Positions 44,703 to 56,206 of a stretch of 64,000 nucleotides of DNA are shown here, in pieces. This stretch comes from Cylindrodendrum hubeiense. Lineage: Eukaryota > Ascomycota > Sordariomycetes > Hypocreales > Nectriaceae. The stretch covers positions 62,001 through 126,000 of the forward strand of contig JAANBB010000031.1 of NCBI GenBank assembly GCA_014621425.1, in the 5' to 3' direction. Every line of letters starts with the position of its first letter. Position 1 is the first letter of the stretch. The notes under the pieces are model-generated. The model was not told where the DNA came from, did not search any database, and saw only the letters and a list, made by a program, of their open reading frames with translations. A program made the translations under genes and the position numbers.

Positions 44703-47651
44703 ATTTCTTCACCCTCTCCCAACCGGCACATGTCACCACTTCAACTCGAGTCTTTACGGGCATTAAAGATGGCTCTCTCAGATACTTAATAGGGGGTTGT
44801 CTTCCGCATCAAGTCTCACTCGAGCTTGCCGGATCAGGTACAACATTTCGGGGATGGAATAGCACAGTAGCACAGAGACATGCGGGCCAGCGACTTGGAG
44901 CGGCCAGGAATCGGGGTAGCACATCGCTAGATCGTGAATTGAACCTTCATGTCTGAATCTTTTGTTTCCTCTTTCCTCTTTCCAGTGAATGCCTTCCTAA
45001 CACAGATAGCTCTTGAGCTTGTCACATCTCGGGCTAGAACCGAGAGGGTGGCGCCGGATCTAGAAACACGGACGAGGCCGCGAGATATGGCGATTAAATC
45101 TAGCCGCCGCAGGCGTCAGATCGACGGGGACTAGCTTAAACTTTAATACTCTCCATGACGGGCAGGTCACTGGATGATACGCGTCCGAGATGGGGGTGAC
45201 TTGTGAGAAAATTGCGGACGAGTGGCTCCCCGAGGTTGGGCTGCGTATCAGAGTCGGCTGTGGCAAGGCTTAGCGTGCCACTGGGCGTTCGTCCCTTTGC
45301 TATTGGCGTGGGGGTCTTGTTCGGAGGGTCAAGTAGCGTGGTTGGAGAGTTAAGCGTGGTTTCGGAGAGGGATTTGAGGGACCGGAACTGAAGTGAATGA
45401 CAATGTGTGGCTTGTTGTGTGAGGCTAGACAATGACCCTATTAACGATTACTTTAGTTGCAAGTGAAAGCACTAATAGCATACCTTCGATGTTGTCATCG
45501 CGTGCTCGTGTTCTTCATTACCCACTTAGTTGCCGAACTAGTTTACGACAACTGGGCTTCCAGTTGATTGGGCTCTTTGAAGAAGAGCTCAGATTAATTA
45601 ATTCGTTTCTTCGGAGCTTCAGTCGTAGAATCTCTCGCATGTATCTACTCACTTTAATACTAAAAATGATATGTAGCTATATTTTATGGATATTGATCAC
45701 ATGTTACATCTCGTAGATGACCTCGGTGGTTGAACTTGATAGAGGTATAGGGTAAGTGTATGTTCAAGGCGTGGTCGCAGGAAGCCCATGTGTGTAAATA
45801 TCCTTGTCGCTGGTGCCATCTACTATTCCTTAAAATACGATAGAGTAATACGATAGACAATATCTGTTGAGAATGCCGAAGCCTCCGGAATCCTTCCCCG
45901 CATGGTCATGTGTGATAAGTGATGATACTCTGTCGCGGTATTTTTGCACGTAATTTAGGCACACGTGTGAGCAACCTCACCTCAGATCACCATTTGAGTT
46001 GAAACAAATGAAGATTTCGAATTGTTACTCAGTATTGTTCATTGTTGCACATTGAAACTGCACCCAAATAAGTGCGCTCCTTCACACACGTGTCATGCTC
46101 GTTTGCCCCCAAACGGGCTGTGCAATGAGGCTCAGGCTCGCACTTGTTGGAGAGTGAGGCGATGTTTGCTGATTCACTGCGGGGATGACCGGATGCACGG
46201 CATTGTAAAGTGCCGTTCGAACGCCTGCTGCGCCCTCAGCCGGGAAAAAAGTATGCCGTCTGATATCTCAGCTGAATCCATCTGGGTCTTATTCCTTTAT
46301 ACAGCTCGTTTCGCGGAATACGTGGGTTGAAAGGCAGTAGACAGCTTCTTGAGCCTCGTTTGGAGGCGTCAGCTACGTCATAACCTTGCCCGAAATAGCT
46401 ACGGCCGTGATTCACATGACTGTACTCGTGACCGTGTGAAGACTTCCTGTCCATACCTGCGCCTGGCTGAGGCATGCCGTTGAAATAATTCCCAACGATT
46501 CTCGCAAACAAGCCTATGAAAAGGAAATTCAACCCCCCTTTCCCCTGGCTTCATTTGCATCGAGGCTGTGCCCGGTCACAAGGCTCATTCCTTTGTCCCA
46601 AGTCGACCGCCAACCCAGCAGGGATCAGCACCAATAGGCGAAAAAGGCGACCTTGAATTAGTGGATGTGGCCACTGAAATTTTGATGTGCTGGCGGCTAC
46701 CCGTACAACAATCACGCTTCAGGTTGCTCGCGACCCAACAGTACGGCCAGCGCAAGGCCAACGCGAGGCCAGGACCAAGGATCATCAACCTCTAACCAAC
46801 CAAGTGCTGACCTCGTCGGTGGTTCATTTCTAGAGGCGGCTCATCACAACCCCTCCTTTCCTACGGGGACTACCATGCATGCCCCATCTCCGACCTCGCC
46901 TAAGGGCTAAAAATACATGACCAAGAAATACATATCAACGACGATCTGCCGCTCCCGTCGCACGTACTCTTCTCCTCTGGAGTACAGATGCACGGAGTAA
47001 TTACTACGCACATCATTTCTCGAATCTCGCGTCCAGCACAGGGCCACTCGCTGTCCCCTGCTTTCTAATTCAACAAGCGCCACCCTGCTCCTCAACCGTC
47101 TGTGCCCACTTGAGCCTCGCCAGCCAAAAGTCGCCCACCGGCCGCCGCCTTCATCTCGTTTGTCTCGCTCTATTTTCGCTTGACGGCCGTCGCGTGGTCG
47201 ATAGCCAGCTAGCTATACCGGCAAACACGGCCTGTAGACGAACTAGACGCACTAGACAAACCGCTACCACGGGAGCCTCGACTCCAACCGCATTCCCCGT
47301 TCTGGCGGCGCTCGTGCCCCCGTGAATTTTCTTTTCTCGACGACATCCAACGGACTGACCCCTGGCTTGTGGAGCAGCACCCTGAAGCAGCATCCTGGTA
47401 GGCGCTCGTTGGGGCTCCATCGCTCCATTTCGCCTCCATCCACCCACCGTCAATCAATCCTAGGCGCCAAGGGTGGATACCGGATAGGAGGAGCCGAGAC
47501 GGGGGCGAGACACCGCCGGTTGTCCCCCGAGAATCACGGAGGTCGTACGTCCGTACGGCATTCCTCTGACCTTCCTCTGCGCTGATCCCTCTGCACTCGG
47601 CCTTTCCACTGTTCCGCAGTCTCTCCTCGATCGGGGAATTCTTGACGCACA
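44703..47651. other. Intergenic region, partly A/T-rich
   Basis: No supported gene. The stretch 45430-46030 is A/T-rich, with TATTTTATGG and similar runs, and encodes one unconvincing open frame of 94 residues. The last 550 bases are the promoter and leader of the HET gene. Confidence 0.5.
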
Positions 47652-50180
47652 ATGCCGGACACACTAGAACCACCACCCACACCCACCGCGCCCGATAGGC
47701 CCGGCCTCGAGAGGCGGCGGTCGCGGAACCCGCTCAAGAACCTCATGCAGCACCTCTCCGTGGAGCCACCCGAGGATGACGATGAGCGTCAACCCAGGCG
47801 CGGGTCTCTGATCCGCCGCATCAGTTGGCGCAAGAGCCGCAGCCCCTCGGCGCACTCCGACCGGTCTGGCGGCCAGCCGCAAGATCCCAACCTATGCCAG
47901 GCGTGCGCAAGCTGGGCTGCCGACATCGACTCGACATTTGACGAGATGGACTCATCCTTCCTCAAGGCCTTGAACCCAGGATCCGCTGATGCTTTTGACA
48001 ACAAGGAGCACTCGCTGGGTCGGCTGCAGGAGCTCGAGGAGAATCGCTGGTCTACCAAGTGCCCGCTCTGCAAGCTGCTCCTCTCCGTCCATATCCCCAG
48101 CGAAGGCGAGGGTGATTTGTTCCTCTCCGGCTTTTCCAGCCGTGATACCAATTATTTGATTGACACAAACACCCTGTATGAGCAGAACCACCCGGCCAAA
48201 GGTAAAGGCAAGGGCTACAGCCCGGCATTCCTGGGAGTCGTCCCCAAGAAGAGTGGCGAGGGTGCCCTGAGCTGGGATGTAAACGCCGACTGGTTCCGTG
48301 GAGCCGGAATGCTGTACAGAACGATGCCGGAGTGCCAGACAGAACTGCTGAGTGCCGTAAGCGCTGTGAGCGGAAGGTCTGAAGGGAAGCATTCACGAGG
48401 ACCATCTTTGTCCGACAACCAAGGCTGGGTCAAGCGTGGAATCTGGGGTCGTGAAATCGACCAGACCATCGACATGTCTGTTGGACAGGACTGGTTGCGC
48501 TATTGCGAGTTCTATCACCAGGGCCGATGTGGACGAAAGCCAGTTATGCGCGAGCTTCCTGGATTCCGCCTAGTAGATTGCTCAAAGAGCCCCCCGAGGG
48601 TGGTTGATGCGTCCATCACGGAGCGTTATGCAGCACTAAGTTACGTGTGGGGGAGGAAAACGGCGACTACGGAGACGACGTGGCCCAAGGTCATCTTGGA
48701 TGCCGTTGCAGCCACGAAAGAGATGGGAGTCAGGTATTTGTGGGTGGATCGACTGTGCATGGATCATCTGCAACCCAGGGACAAGCTGCATCAGATCGCT
48801 CGGATGGACGAGATCTTCGAGGGTGCAATTTTTGCCATCATTGCCGCCTGTGGTGAGGATGCGAACCATGGCTTACCTGGAGTGGGCTCAACGTCTCGAC
48901 CGGCACAGCCCAAGTACGAGTTTGTCAACTCCGACATCACGCTCGTCTCAAGTCTCCAAGATCCGCGGTTGGCCATTAAGAATTCGGCCTGGTATACGCG
49001 AGGTTGGACCTACCAAGAGGGTCTGCTCGCGAGGAGACGACTTATCTTTACTGATCAGCAGATGTACTGGGAGTGCGAGGGCATGTGTTGCCCCGAATCG
49101 CTAGTCCTGCCTTTGGAGATGTACCATGATGCAGAGGAACAGCGGATGTGCGATTTCATGCGCCCCGGTCTCTTCAACGGCGTTTCCTTTATCGACGGTA
49201 GCTGGGAGCGATGGAAACGACTTCCCAACACGGCTGAGGTGCCGAGTACGCTGAGCATCTTCCGCGAGTCGGATCAACATATCAGCAGCTATACGCGACG
49301 TGATCTCACCTACGACGATGACTCGTTGAACGCCTTTCTGGGTATCTCACGACGACTCGAGACCAGTATAGGCCGAGGGAAGGTGATGGGCCTGTTGGGA
49401 ATCCCCGTTTGGGTACCACCAATGGATGAGCGAACTGGCCCAGCCCGAACACGGGATCTTTTCGCCTTGTCGACGTGTTTCTGGCATCACAAGGACGGCG
49501 TGGTGGCGCGGCGACGCCCACATATGCCAAGTTGGACGTGGGTAGGCTGGAAGGGCGCTGTCGACCTGTTCTCTTCGATTGTCATTGCCGACCCCGATGG
49601 CAAGGCTAAGGAACGGAAGCAGAACCACCACCACTACGTCACCGCGACACAATTCACACGAAATGACCCTAGTTCCCTTCGGTGGACGTACTCGCCCAAC
49701 ATTGTTCTCACCAACCAGGACGGCAGCATTGCCTACGACTTTGGCGCTACCGATCTCGCTTCGGGTAGACCCCCGAGACCGCCTGCTCTCTCGATCAAGC
49801 CATATGGGATTCACGTACCGAACCCGCTGGTGTTGGATCGAGTCAAGGCACGGACACATGCTGGTGGCTGGATCTTTAACCGCGTGAGCGTTGATGTACG
49901 GTTAAGCCGCGGCGGCAGCGGCGGTATCCGCGAATACATTGAGAACCACGCAAAGGGCCAGCAAATGACGCTACTGTGGTTTGTTGAGGAGGCCCTGATT
50001 ATGCTCCTGGTTGTCGAGCGGACAGAGCGCGAAGGCCGGGTCGTGTGGGAGCGTGTGGGCCGCATGCGCATGAGCTTCCCCGAGGAAGCCAAGGAGGTGG
50101 TTCGGAAATATGGAAAGCTGGAGAAAATGGTCGAGGACTTGCCTCTGCGACGATTGGGTTCGGACATTGTCATTGAGTAA
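47652..50180 (+). CDS. HET-domain protein (heterokaryon-incompatibility type)
   Basis: A single exon of 842 residues. The N-terminal 100 residues are basic, Pro- and Arg-rich. A cysteine-containing segment follows (LCQACASW, then TKCPLCKLLL), as in many fungal HET proteins. The HET domain runs from about 325 to 465: YAALSYVWG at about 326, YLWVDRLCMDH, ARMDEIFEGAIFAIIAACG, and the conserved GWTYQE near 451 with LARRRLIFTDQQMYWEC. The rest (about 470-842) has no domain I recognise. Most HET-domain proteins have no known individual function; some trigger cell death when incompatible fungal strains fuse. No neighbouring HeLo, NACHT or WD partner is seen, so a role in allorecognition is only possible, not shown. 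Confidence 0.88.
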   Translation: MPDTLEPPPTPTAPDRPGLERRRSRNPLKNLMQHLSVEPPEDDDERQPRRGSLIRRISWRKSRSPSAHSDRSGGQPQDPNLCQACASWAADIDSTFDEMDSSFLKALNPGSADAFDNKEHSLGRLQELEENRWSTKCPLCKLLLSVHIPSEGEGDLFLSGFSSRDTNYLIDTNTLYEQNHPAKGKGKGYSPAFLGVVPKKSGEGALSWDVNADWFRGAGMLYRTMPECQTELLSAVSAVSGRSEGKHSRGPSLSDNQGWVKRGIWGREIDQTIDMSVGQDWLRYCEFYHQGRCGRKPVMRELPGFRLVDCSKSPPRVVDASITERYAALSYVWGRKTATTETTWPKVILDAVAATKEMGVRYLWVDRLCMDHLQPRDKLHQIARMDEIFEGAIFAIIAACGEDANHGLPGVGSTSRPAQPKYEFVNSDITLVSSLQDPRLAIKNSAWYTRGWTYQEGLLARRRLIFTDQQMYWECEGMCCPESLVLPLEMYHDAEEQRMCDFMRPGLFNGVSFIDGSWERWKRLPNTAEVPSTLSIFRESDQHISSYTRRDLTYDDDSLNAFLGISRRLETSIGRGKVMGLLGIPVWVPPMDERTGPARTRDLFALSTCFWHHKDGVVARRRPHMPSWTWVGWKGAVDLFSSIVIADPDGKAKERKQNHHHYVTATQFTRNDPSSLRWTYSPNIVLTNQDGSIAYDFGATDLASGRPPRPPALSIKPYGIHVPNPLVLDRVKARTHAGGWIFNRVSVDVRLSRGGSGGIREYIENHAKGQQMTLLWFVEEALIMLLVVERTEREGRVVWERVGRMRMSFPEEAKEVVRKYGKLEKMVEDLPLRRLGSDIVIE

Positions 50181-51028
50181 GGCGTTGGGGCGAAAAGCGA
50201 CAAGCGACAAGCGAGCAGTTTGGGATGGCGGTATTCTTTTGACGGATAAGCACTACTCGCGCATACATACTTGCCTAAAGGCATATAGGGATTGGGAACA
50301 CGTAGCATTTTTGTAATTGATGGGTTAGTTTGGGAATATTGAGGAAGAAAGAGAGGTTCATTTTGGATCGAAGAAATATCACATACCTTTCTACTCACAG
50401 ACTGTGCGATATGTTGAATCCAGGAAGTCATCCAAAATCCTGTTGAGCTCTACGATGTTGCCGTTCATATTAATACTGAAAGAGGTACTGTCTATCTGTT
50501 GTACTACCCCAAGCTGACTGAGTTGGACGATATTGACACACGCGGCAGACGCTCCGATGCATTGGTTGGTCGTCACCCACACCCTTTCGCAGCCACCGGG
50601 ACCGTCGCCCTGGAATTGGATGACCCGAAACAGACAGAATAAGCCTGGCTTAGCCACTAGCAATGGGTCCGACATGTCGGCAGGCTGCTACATGTGTCTG
50701 TCAGAGAAGTCTTCCACAGAGTCATAACCGTACGGGTTTAAGACGACAGAGACGAACCAACAGCCCAACAAGACTACATGTTCCAAATATTTTGATCAAC
50801 TGCCGAGCAACATCCATGAGTTTTGCGTGATTCACTGTCCTGGCACAATGTTTTTCTTGATTCACTGTTGCCTTGTAGAGAAACCTACCTCACTTCGCGT
50901 TCTCCCATAGCAATAGAAGATTGCCACCAACTCCATCAAATCCTGAAAACAAGTTCTGTTCCAATTCGTCTGCTTAAGTCACCGGCGATTGATTCACCCA
51001 CAGTCAGCTCGGTTGCCTCGATCACGGC
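50181..51028. other. Intergenic region with no recognisable gene
   Basis: This stretch covers the 3' flank of the HET gene and the 5' flank of the DUF7924-type locus. Only short frames are present. Confidence 0.55.
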
Positions 51029-52539
51029 ATGCTTCTGGCTCAACCTCCCACCCACAAGGCCGCCCGTCTCTTCTTCCAATCTTCCCTGCCCAACATGGAT
51101 GAAAAGGACAAGGCTTATTCTTTACCATATATGCCAGCTCAGCTTGGCAAGCGGCCCATCGGCGGGATCTCTTCGCCGCCACTGTCGCTGACCAAGCGAA
51201 TTTGTTATGGCCTTGACCACCACAACCCTTATCAGGTATGCGCCAACCTTCCTTTCTCTGGCCAACCACTAACTTTGCATGGCAGAAAATTCTTCAACCT
51301 GTCCCTAGACGTGTAGCGTCGCTGACCGCCTCACTACTAGAAGCATTGGTCGCACCGGTGGCCCCGGACCTCCAGCTTGGCGTCCTTGCTCGGGTCACAA
51401 GCTGGCTTGACGCAGTTCCTTTCATTGCAGATCCCAAGACGATACTTACTACGATAAGTTCTCGAGGGGGAAGCAGCCAGAGCCAAAGCATCCAGAGCCA
51501 AAGCAGCCAGAGCCAACGAATCTCAAGAAAGACGCCGTCATGTTTTCAGGCCAGTCCCTCTTCATATCAGCACCCGACGGATCCCTCTACCTCCTCGAGG
51601 ACTGGGACGGCCACAACCATGTGCCGGCTCGTTTCCCAACCCGACTACAGACTAGTCAACCTGGGTTCGAACAAGATATTTTTTCGCTGCCCTGAGGAAG
51701 ATATGCCTGAATATATCTCTGCGCTCGTTAAAACTGTTAAGCAGAAGCGGAACTCTCCCCGTCCATCCATGGACGATGCACACAACAAGCGTGCCTTGTG
51801 GGTGCTTGCGAACAACTCTGCCGAATCCAAAGTGTGCAACTATTTCATTAACAACGTCGTATCTCAGCTACAGAGCATGGGCGAGGAGCGATGCAACGAA
51901 GGACAGTTGATGATGAAAAGCGCCGTCCCTTCCTTTGACTTTAATGCCCCGCTCAGCACTCCAAAGCCTGACCTACTCTACGGCTACGACCCTGACGGGG
52001 ACTTTCCTACCAAGCGCCAAGCGCAGCTTGCTGGTGGGATAGGCGCATTGCGAGGAACCAACGCGGGTCTGGCCTGTCCTTTCTTTGCCGTCGAATTTAA
52101 GGGTGTTGGCCCCTCTGGCAGCGGAAGTCTTTAGGTAGCGACTAACCAATGCCTCGGGGCCTCCGCCACGTGTGTCAACATCGCGGAACGCTTGAATTCT
52201 CGGCTCAGGCAATGTCAGCGACGGGAGGCGCAAGAGATAAACAGTGCTTCATCCAGCCTCTCGATGAACGGAAGGACGGCAATCCTCTACATCGCTTGGA
52301 AGGAAGACGAGCTGATCCAAGCGCAAGAAGTCGCGGAATGGACGCTACAACGCCCGGAGGAATTCCTCGAGTTCCGCAACTGTGTCCGGAATATTATCGA
52401 CTGGGGAATGGATCAACGTCTTAAAGACATCCAAACGGGGTTGGAGGCCATTCTGAAGCAGGGATGGACCGATGATGGCGGAATATGCGGACCTGATGAG
52501 TCTTTAGAGCCTAGCGGAAAGAGAATTAGACAGTCATGA
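51029..52539 (+). pseudogene. DUF7924-type (PD-(D/E)xK-like) gene with an in-frame stop
   Basis: Exon 1 is 51029-51235 and begins either MLLAQPPTH or, at 51095, MDEKDKAYS. A 50-base intron (GTATGC...GGCAG) leads to a frame from 51286 that runs to 52539, apart from one TAG at 52132-52134. Just before the stop, the frame reads FFAVEFKGVGPSGSGSL. Immediately after it, in the same frame, is VATNQCLGASATCVNIAERLN, which is the most conserved stretch of the fungal DUF7924 family as I recall it; members have W at the stop position (SLWVATNQCL). KPDLLYGYD and the E-x-K of VEFKG could be the acidic residues and lysine of a PD-(D/E)xK fold. The C-terminal part, IIDWGMDQRLKDI, is also family-like. Function is unknown. 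I rate it as a probable pseudogene; readthrough or a sequence error is possible. Confidence 0.65.
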
Positions 52540-52613
52540 TGAGTAATGAAGGAGAATGGGGAAGAAACCGGTGTCGAATAACGTAATAATAGCTTTGACC
52601 GTGTCGCTTAGCG

Positions 52614-52837
52614 ATCCCTAAAGCTTGGTCCCTAACGCTTGTCCCTAAAGTTTGGTCCCTAAAGTTTGGTCTCTAAAGCCTGATGCTACAGACCTGGTCC
52701 TTTAATGCTGATTGTAATACCTGACCCGAAAACGCGGTATGTAAACACTGACCTGTTTCCAAAGTCTGATGCTACATTCTGAACCTACAGTCTGATGCTG
52801 CAGTCTGATCGCAAAGCCTGACCCCAAAGCCTGGTCC
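52614..52837. repeat. Degenerate tandem repeat, unit about 13-15 bases
   Basis: About 15 diverged copies of AAAGTTTGGTCCCT / AAAGTCTGATGCTA. Copies at the 5' end resemble GGTCCCTAAAG and those at the 3' end CTGATGCTACAG, so the array drifts from one variant to another. It starts about 75 bases after the DUF7924-type locus. Confidence 0.75.
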
Positions 52838-53016
52838 GGCCCGTACCGTGACGTCGTTTTCCGCGTCAAAATTTAAGGCAGGCAACATGCGGGATCCACA
52901 CGGACATTTAATCCTGGCTGGCAGCTCACAGTTGATTCGGCAATTGGCACACGGTTACCCCGGACTGTGCGTATTTCTAACGCCCGGCCACTATTGGTGC
53001 CTTGTGTTTTTTCGAA

Positions 53017-53050
53017 GATGGAGATGGAGATGGAGATGGAGCTGGAGATG
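53017..53050. repeat. GGAGAT hexamer microsatellite
   Basis: Five to six copies of GGAGAT with one GGAGCT variant, not within any recognised gene. Confidence 0.85.
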
Positions 53051-53580
53051 GGCATGGCCATCCGCGGATACCAATGGATGGATGCCCATGAACGAACGGC
53101 GCGCCCGCTATCGGCCGAGCCGTTCGGGGATGGGATGTGTCATCCATCGTGTGCCATCGGCCTTATTTCAGGTGTGACGTGACTCAAGCGCTGAGGAGGC
53201 GCTGAGGAGGCGCCATATGACGCCGTAAGACGCTGGAAACCGCCCCAAGGTGCGGCACCGTGCTGTAGGGCCAGCTTTAGTGCGTTTAAGGTGCCAATAG
53301 CGACATCCACACCCACTCGGGCCCCTCCACCCGCCCACATCGACACGGGTCGCTACTCGCTGACGCCGTGCATTTGGTGAGATTATCGCTTTACTAGGAC
53401 TTTTCTTACATCCGATGCTTCCGCTGTTCCCGTGCAAGGCTACTGGCTCTCTTTTCTCCCGGGACGTCGTTTGTTCGCGTTTATTGTTTCCACTCCGACC
53501 TCGCTCGTATATCTTCCATCCCATCTCCATCCTCGATTCTCCATTCTCTGCACCCGTGCGACTGACTGCCTCTCGCGACC

Positions 53581-55081
53581 ATGACGGCCGATCACGACGC
53601 CGCTACCCTCACCACCGCGGCCCCGGCTGCCCGAGTCAAGTCGTCGGCTTCCACCCTCACCGAAATTGGCTATCCGCACTGCCACTTCGGCCACTTGACC
53701 CCGACCGAGGAGGAAGCCTTTGTGCGCTTCAAGACTGTGCTCGTGGAGCGCGGCCTGGTGAAGCCAGGACCTCCCGCGTCGCACGACGATCCCTTGCTGC
53801 TGTACGTTGCCGCGGAGCGAGGCTGTCACAGGATTGATAAGCACACTGAATGCCTTTGCTGACATGGGGAATAGCCGATACCTGCGCGCCCGCAGATGGC
53901 ACGTCGAGGACGCCTTCCAGCAGTTCAAGGACACCGAGGACTGGCGAGTTGCCAACGACATTGAGGTCCTCTACAGCACCATCGAGCTCGATGCGTATGA
54001 GCAGAGCCGTCGCCTGGTATGTCGCCTGCTTACTCCCACCGCTTGTCAGACCGGCGCACGCGACCGAACCAAAGACCCAAGTCGCTAACATCTCCAGTAC
54101 CCTCAATGGACCGGCCGTCGCGACCGCCGCGGAATTCCCCTCTACGTCTTCGAGATCCGCACCCTTGACAACAAGTCGGTAGCCGAATATGACAAGGTCG
54201 GTGCCACCACCACCTTCTCCAAGGCAAAGTCGGACGGCAAGACGCCCTCCGGCCTGCTCCGCCTCTTCGCGCTCTACGAGAACCTCACCCGCTTCAACAT
54301 GCCTTTCTGCACTCAGCTCCAGGATCGCGAGTTCCCCGAAGTCCCCATCACCATGAGCACCAACATCGTCGATGTTTCCGGCGTCGGCCTCAAGCAGTTC
54401 TGGAACCTCAAGGACCACATGCAAGTCGCCTCCCAACTGGCCACCGCCCATTACCCGGAGACGCTCGACCGCATCTTTGTTATCGGCGCCCCCTTCTTCT
54501 TCAGCACCGTCTGGGGTTGGATCAAGCGCTGGTTTGATCCCATTACCGTCTCTAAGATCTTCATCCTCGGGAGTCACGAGGTCAAGTCGACCCTGGAGAG
54601 CTTTATTGAGCCCCGCAACATCCCTAAGAAGTATGGCGGACAGCTCGATTATCGCTTTGGCCAACTGGCTATTCCTGATGAGGGTTGGAAAGATATCGTG
54701 GTGTGGGAGAATGGACACACCACCTTCCCCACCGGTCCCCTGCTGTGGGAGGAGATTGAAGACGGGAAGCGAATGGCTTGTGTCGCCCTGGGCGCCAAGG
54801 ACGGCAAGCCCCGAAACGAGAGGGTGTGCACCATCCCCAAGGCTTTCTCGGTTCCTGTTATCGAGATCGAGGTAAAGACCAACGGTGTCACCACCGAGAC
54901 GGAGACGGAGGAGGTTGCTGAGGGCACCCAGACTGCCGATAGCAACACCCGCGACGACGGTGTGCAGACCGATGATACCCTGCTGAGTGATGAGGTCCAG
55001 GAGAAGCTTAAGATCAATGGCGAGGACAAGGGCAAATCAATCGAAACTGCCCCCGTGCCAGCCCAGACGGCTGCTGCATGA
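53581..55081 (+). CDS. Sec14-like CRAL-TRIO lipid-transfer protein
   Basis: Three exons, 53581-53801, 53875-54016 and 54098-55081, with introns of 73 and 81 bases; 448 residues. The CRAL-TRIO N domain is marked by DPLLLRYLRARRWHVEDA, rebuilt across intron 1, and by the short helix after it. The lipid-binding CRAL-TRIO domain covers about 120-310: GIPLYVFEI, VGLKQFWNLK, HYPETLDRIFVIGAPFFFSTVWGWIKRWFDP and KIFIL-GSHEVKSTLESFI. A GOLD-like C-terminal region follows and then an acidic, Thr-rich tail. Sec14-like proteins exchange phosphatidylinositol and phosphatidylcholine or other lipids between membranes and stimulate phosphoinositide synthesis. Which yeast paralogue (Sec14, Sfh or Csr1 type) this matches cannot be settled by eye. 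Confidence 0.88.
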
Positions 55082-55483
55082 ACGACATGACGATGGATTT
55101 TTTTAGAGTGATGGATTTAAATATGCATAGTTGGATACCCGGACAGGGGTTATTTTTTTTAGGACGACGAACTGGTGGGACGTACTTGGATATCACACAT
55201 TGAGTGGATTGGTTGACTCGAACCAAATTGGGAGCAGTCGAGGCAACACAGCTCGGGTGCACCGTTGGATTGCCATTCGGAACATTTTATAGAACATCTA
55301 TATGCATATCGCTGACGGGGTTGGAGACTCCAATCCCGTAACCGGAGGTATATTTGGCCCTAGCCACATCACATTCTATACCTTCCTTGCGCCTATCTCA
55401 TCAGCGAATCACTTGTAACATTTATCACCCATCTCTTGGATCCCAAAACTCCGTGCCCATGAACCCTAGTTGCAATCAACCCT
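55082..55483. other. Convergent spacer
   Basis: A 402-base gap between the 3' ends of the CRAL-TRIO gene (+) and the phosphatase gene (-), A/T-rich, with no gene seen. Confidence 0.6.
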
Positions 55484-56206
55484 TCACGCCTGGGTAGGCG
55501 TTCCCGGCGTTTGGATGTATCCTCTCCTTGTCCGCCACTTGAGCACGCCCTTCTCTATCTCGGTCCACGACGTGCCGTCCCGGATCAGGAACATTGTGAC
55601 ACCTAGGCTCTCGGTCTCAAAGTTTCGAGGCTCGTCGTCGAAGAACAACATGTCCTCGTAGCGGATTCCCGTGCGCTTCTGAATGATCTCGAAGTGCTTC
55701 AGCTTGCTTCCCGGGTACGCCTCGATGCCGCCCTCAAACGTATCCGTCGCGCGCTTCGACTTCTCGGGTTTGCTGGGTGGGGCATCGTCGGCGGGCGGGG
55801 GCGGTGGGATATGGATCATCTTGAGCAGGTCGCGCGCAATGTTGGGTGTGGGCGTGCGCGAGGCGATAGCCATGCGCACACCGGCGCGGGGCAGGGTGTA
55901 CAGGATGCCGGGGACATCTGTGTAGAATGCGAACTCCTCGCCGTACTTGTCGGTGCCGGCGGAGTGGGTGCCGTTGGGCTTAAGGGGCGGGGTGACGTGG
56001 GTGTCGACCCAGAACGGCCAGAGCGTGTAGTCGAGATCGAAGACGACCAGTTTCGGGAGGGGCAGGGCCGGGTCGGCGAGCGAGGCGGGGAGGAGCGTGA
56101 GGGCAGCGTTGGTTGTCGAGGTGGACGAGGTCGTGATGGAGGAGAGGGAGGAGAGGGTGGAGGAGCTCGGGGGGAACGAGTTGTTTTTGGAGAGTTTTTT
56201 CGGCAT
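55484..56206 (-). CDS. Magnesium-dependent phosphatase 1 (MDP-1, HAD superfamily)
   Basis: A single exon of 240 residues. A Ser/Thr-rich N-terminus is followed by the HAD nucleophile motif FDLDYTLWPFWVDTH, with the aspartates at about 57 and 59. Motif II is the serine/threonine in IASRTPTPN, motif III the lysine in SKLKHFEIIQK, and motif IV the acidic pair in MLFFDDEPRN. The motifs and length match eukaryotic MDP-1, which acts on protein phosphotyrosine or sugar phosphates in vitro. A proline-rich insert (about residues 133-150, PPPPPADDAPPSKP) is longer than in the mammalian enzyme. The physiological substrate is not deducible. All four HAD motifs are present, so the enzyme should be active. 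Confidence 0.93.
   Translation of the reverse strand: MPKKLSKNNSFPPSSSTLSSLSSITTSSTSTTNAALTLLPASLADPALPLPKLVVFDLDYTLWPFWVDTHVTPPLKPNGTHSAGTDKYGEEFAFYTDVPGILYTLPRAGVRMAIASRTPTPNIARDLLKMIHIPPPPPADDAPPSKPEKSKRATDTFEGGIEAYPGSKLKHFEIIQKRTGIRYEDMLFFDDEPRNFETESLGVTMFLIRDGTSWTEIEKGVLKWRTRRGYIQTPGTPTQA

Larger units (their letters stand above)
52540..53580. other. Intergenic region with degenerate tandem repeats
   Basis: No gene is recognised. The stretch holds the degenerate 14-base repeat at 52614-52837 and a GGAGAT hexamer repeat at 53017-53050, then the pyrimidine-rich promoter of the CRAL-TRIO gene from about 53400. Confidence 0.6.

Noticed and set aside
45432..45716. Plus-strand open frame of 94 residues with a hydrophobic C-terminus
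   Set aside because: It lies in A/T-rich DNA, where hydrophobic codons arise by chance, and nothing around it suggests a promoter or splice sites.
54004..54718. Long minus-strand frame (part of 329 residues) under the CRAL-TRIO gene
   Set aside because: It is the antisense shadow of well-supported coding sequence with C/G-rich third positions.
55200..55235. GACTCGAACC, similar to the reverse complement of a tRNA B box
   Set aside because: No matching A box or cloverleaf could be found on the minus strand.
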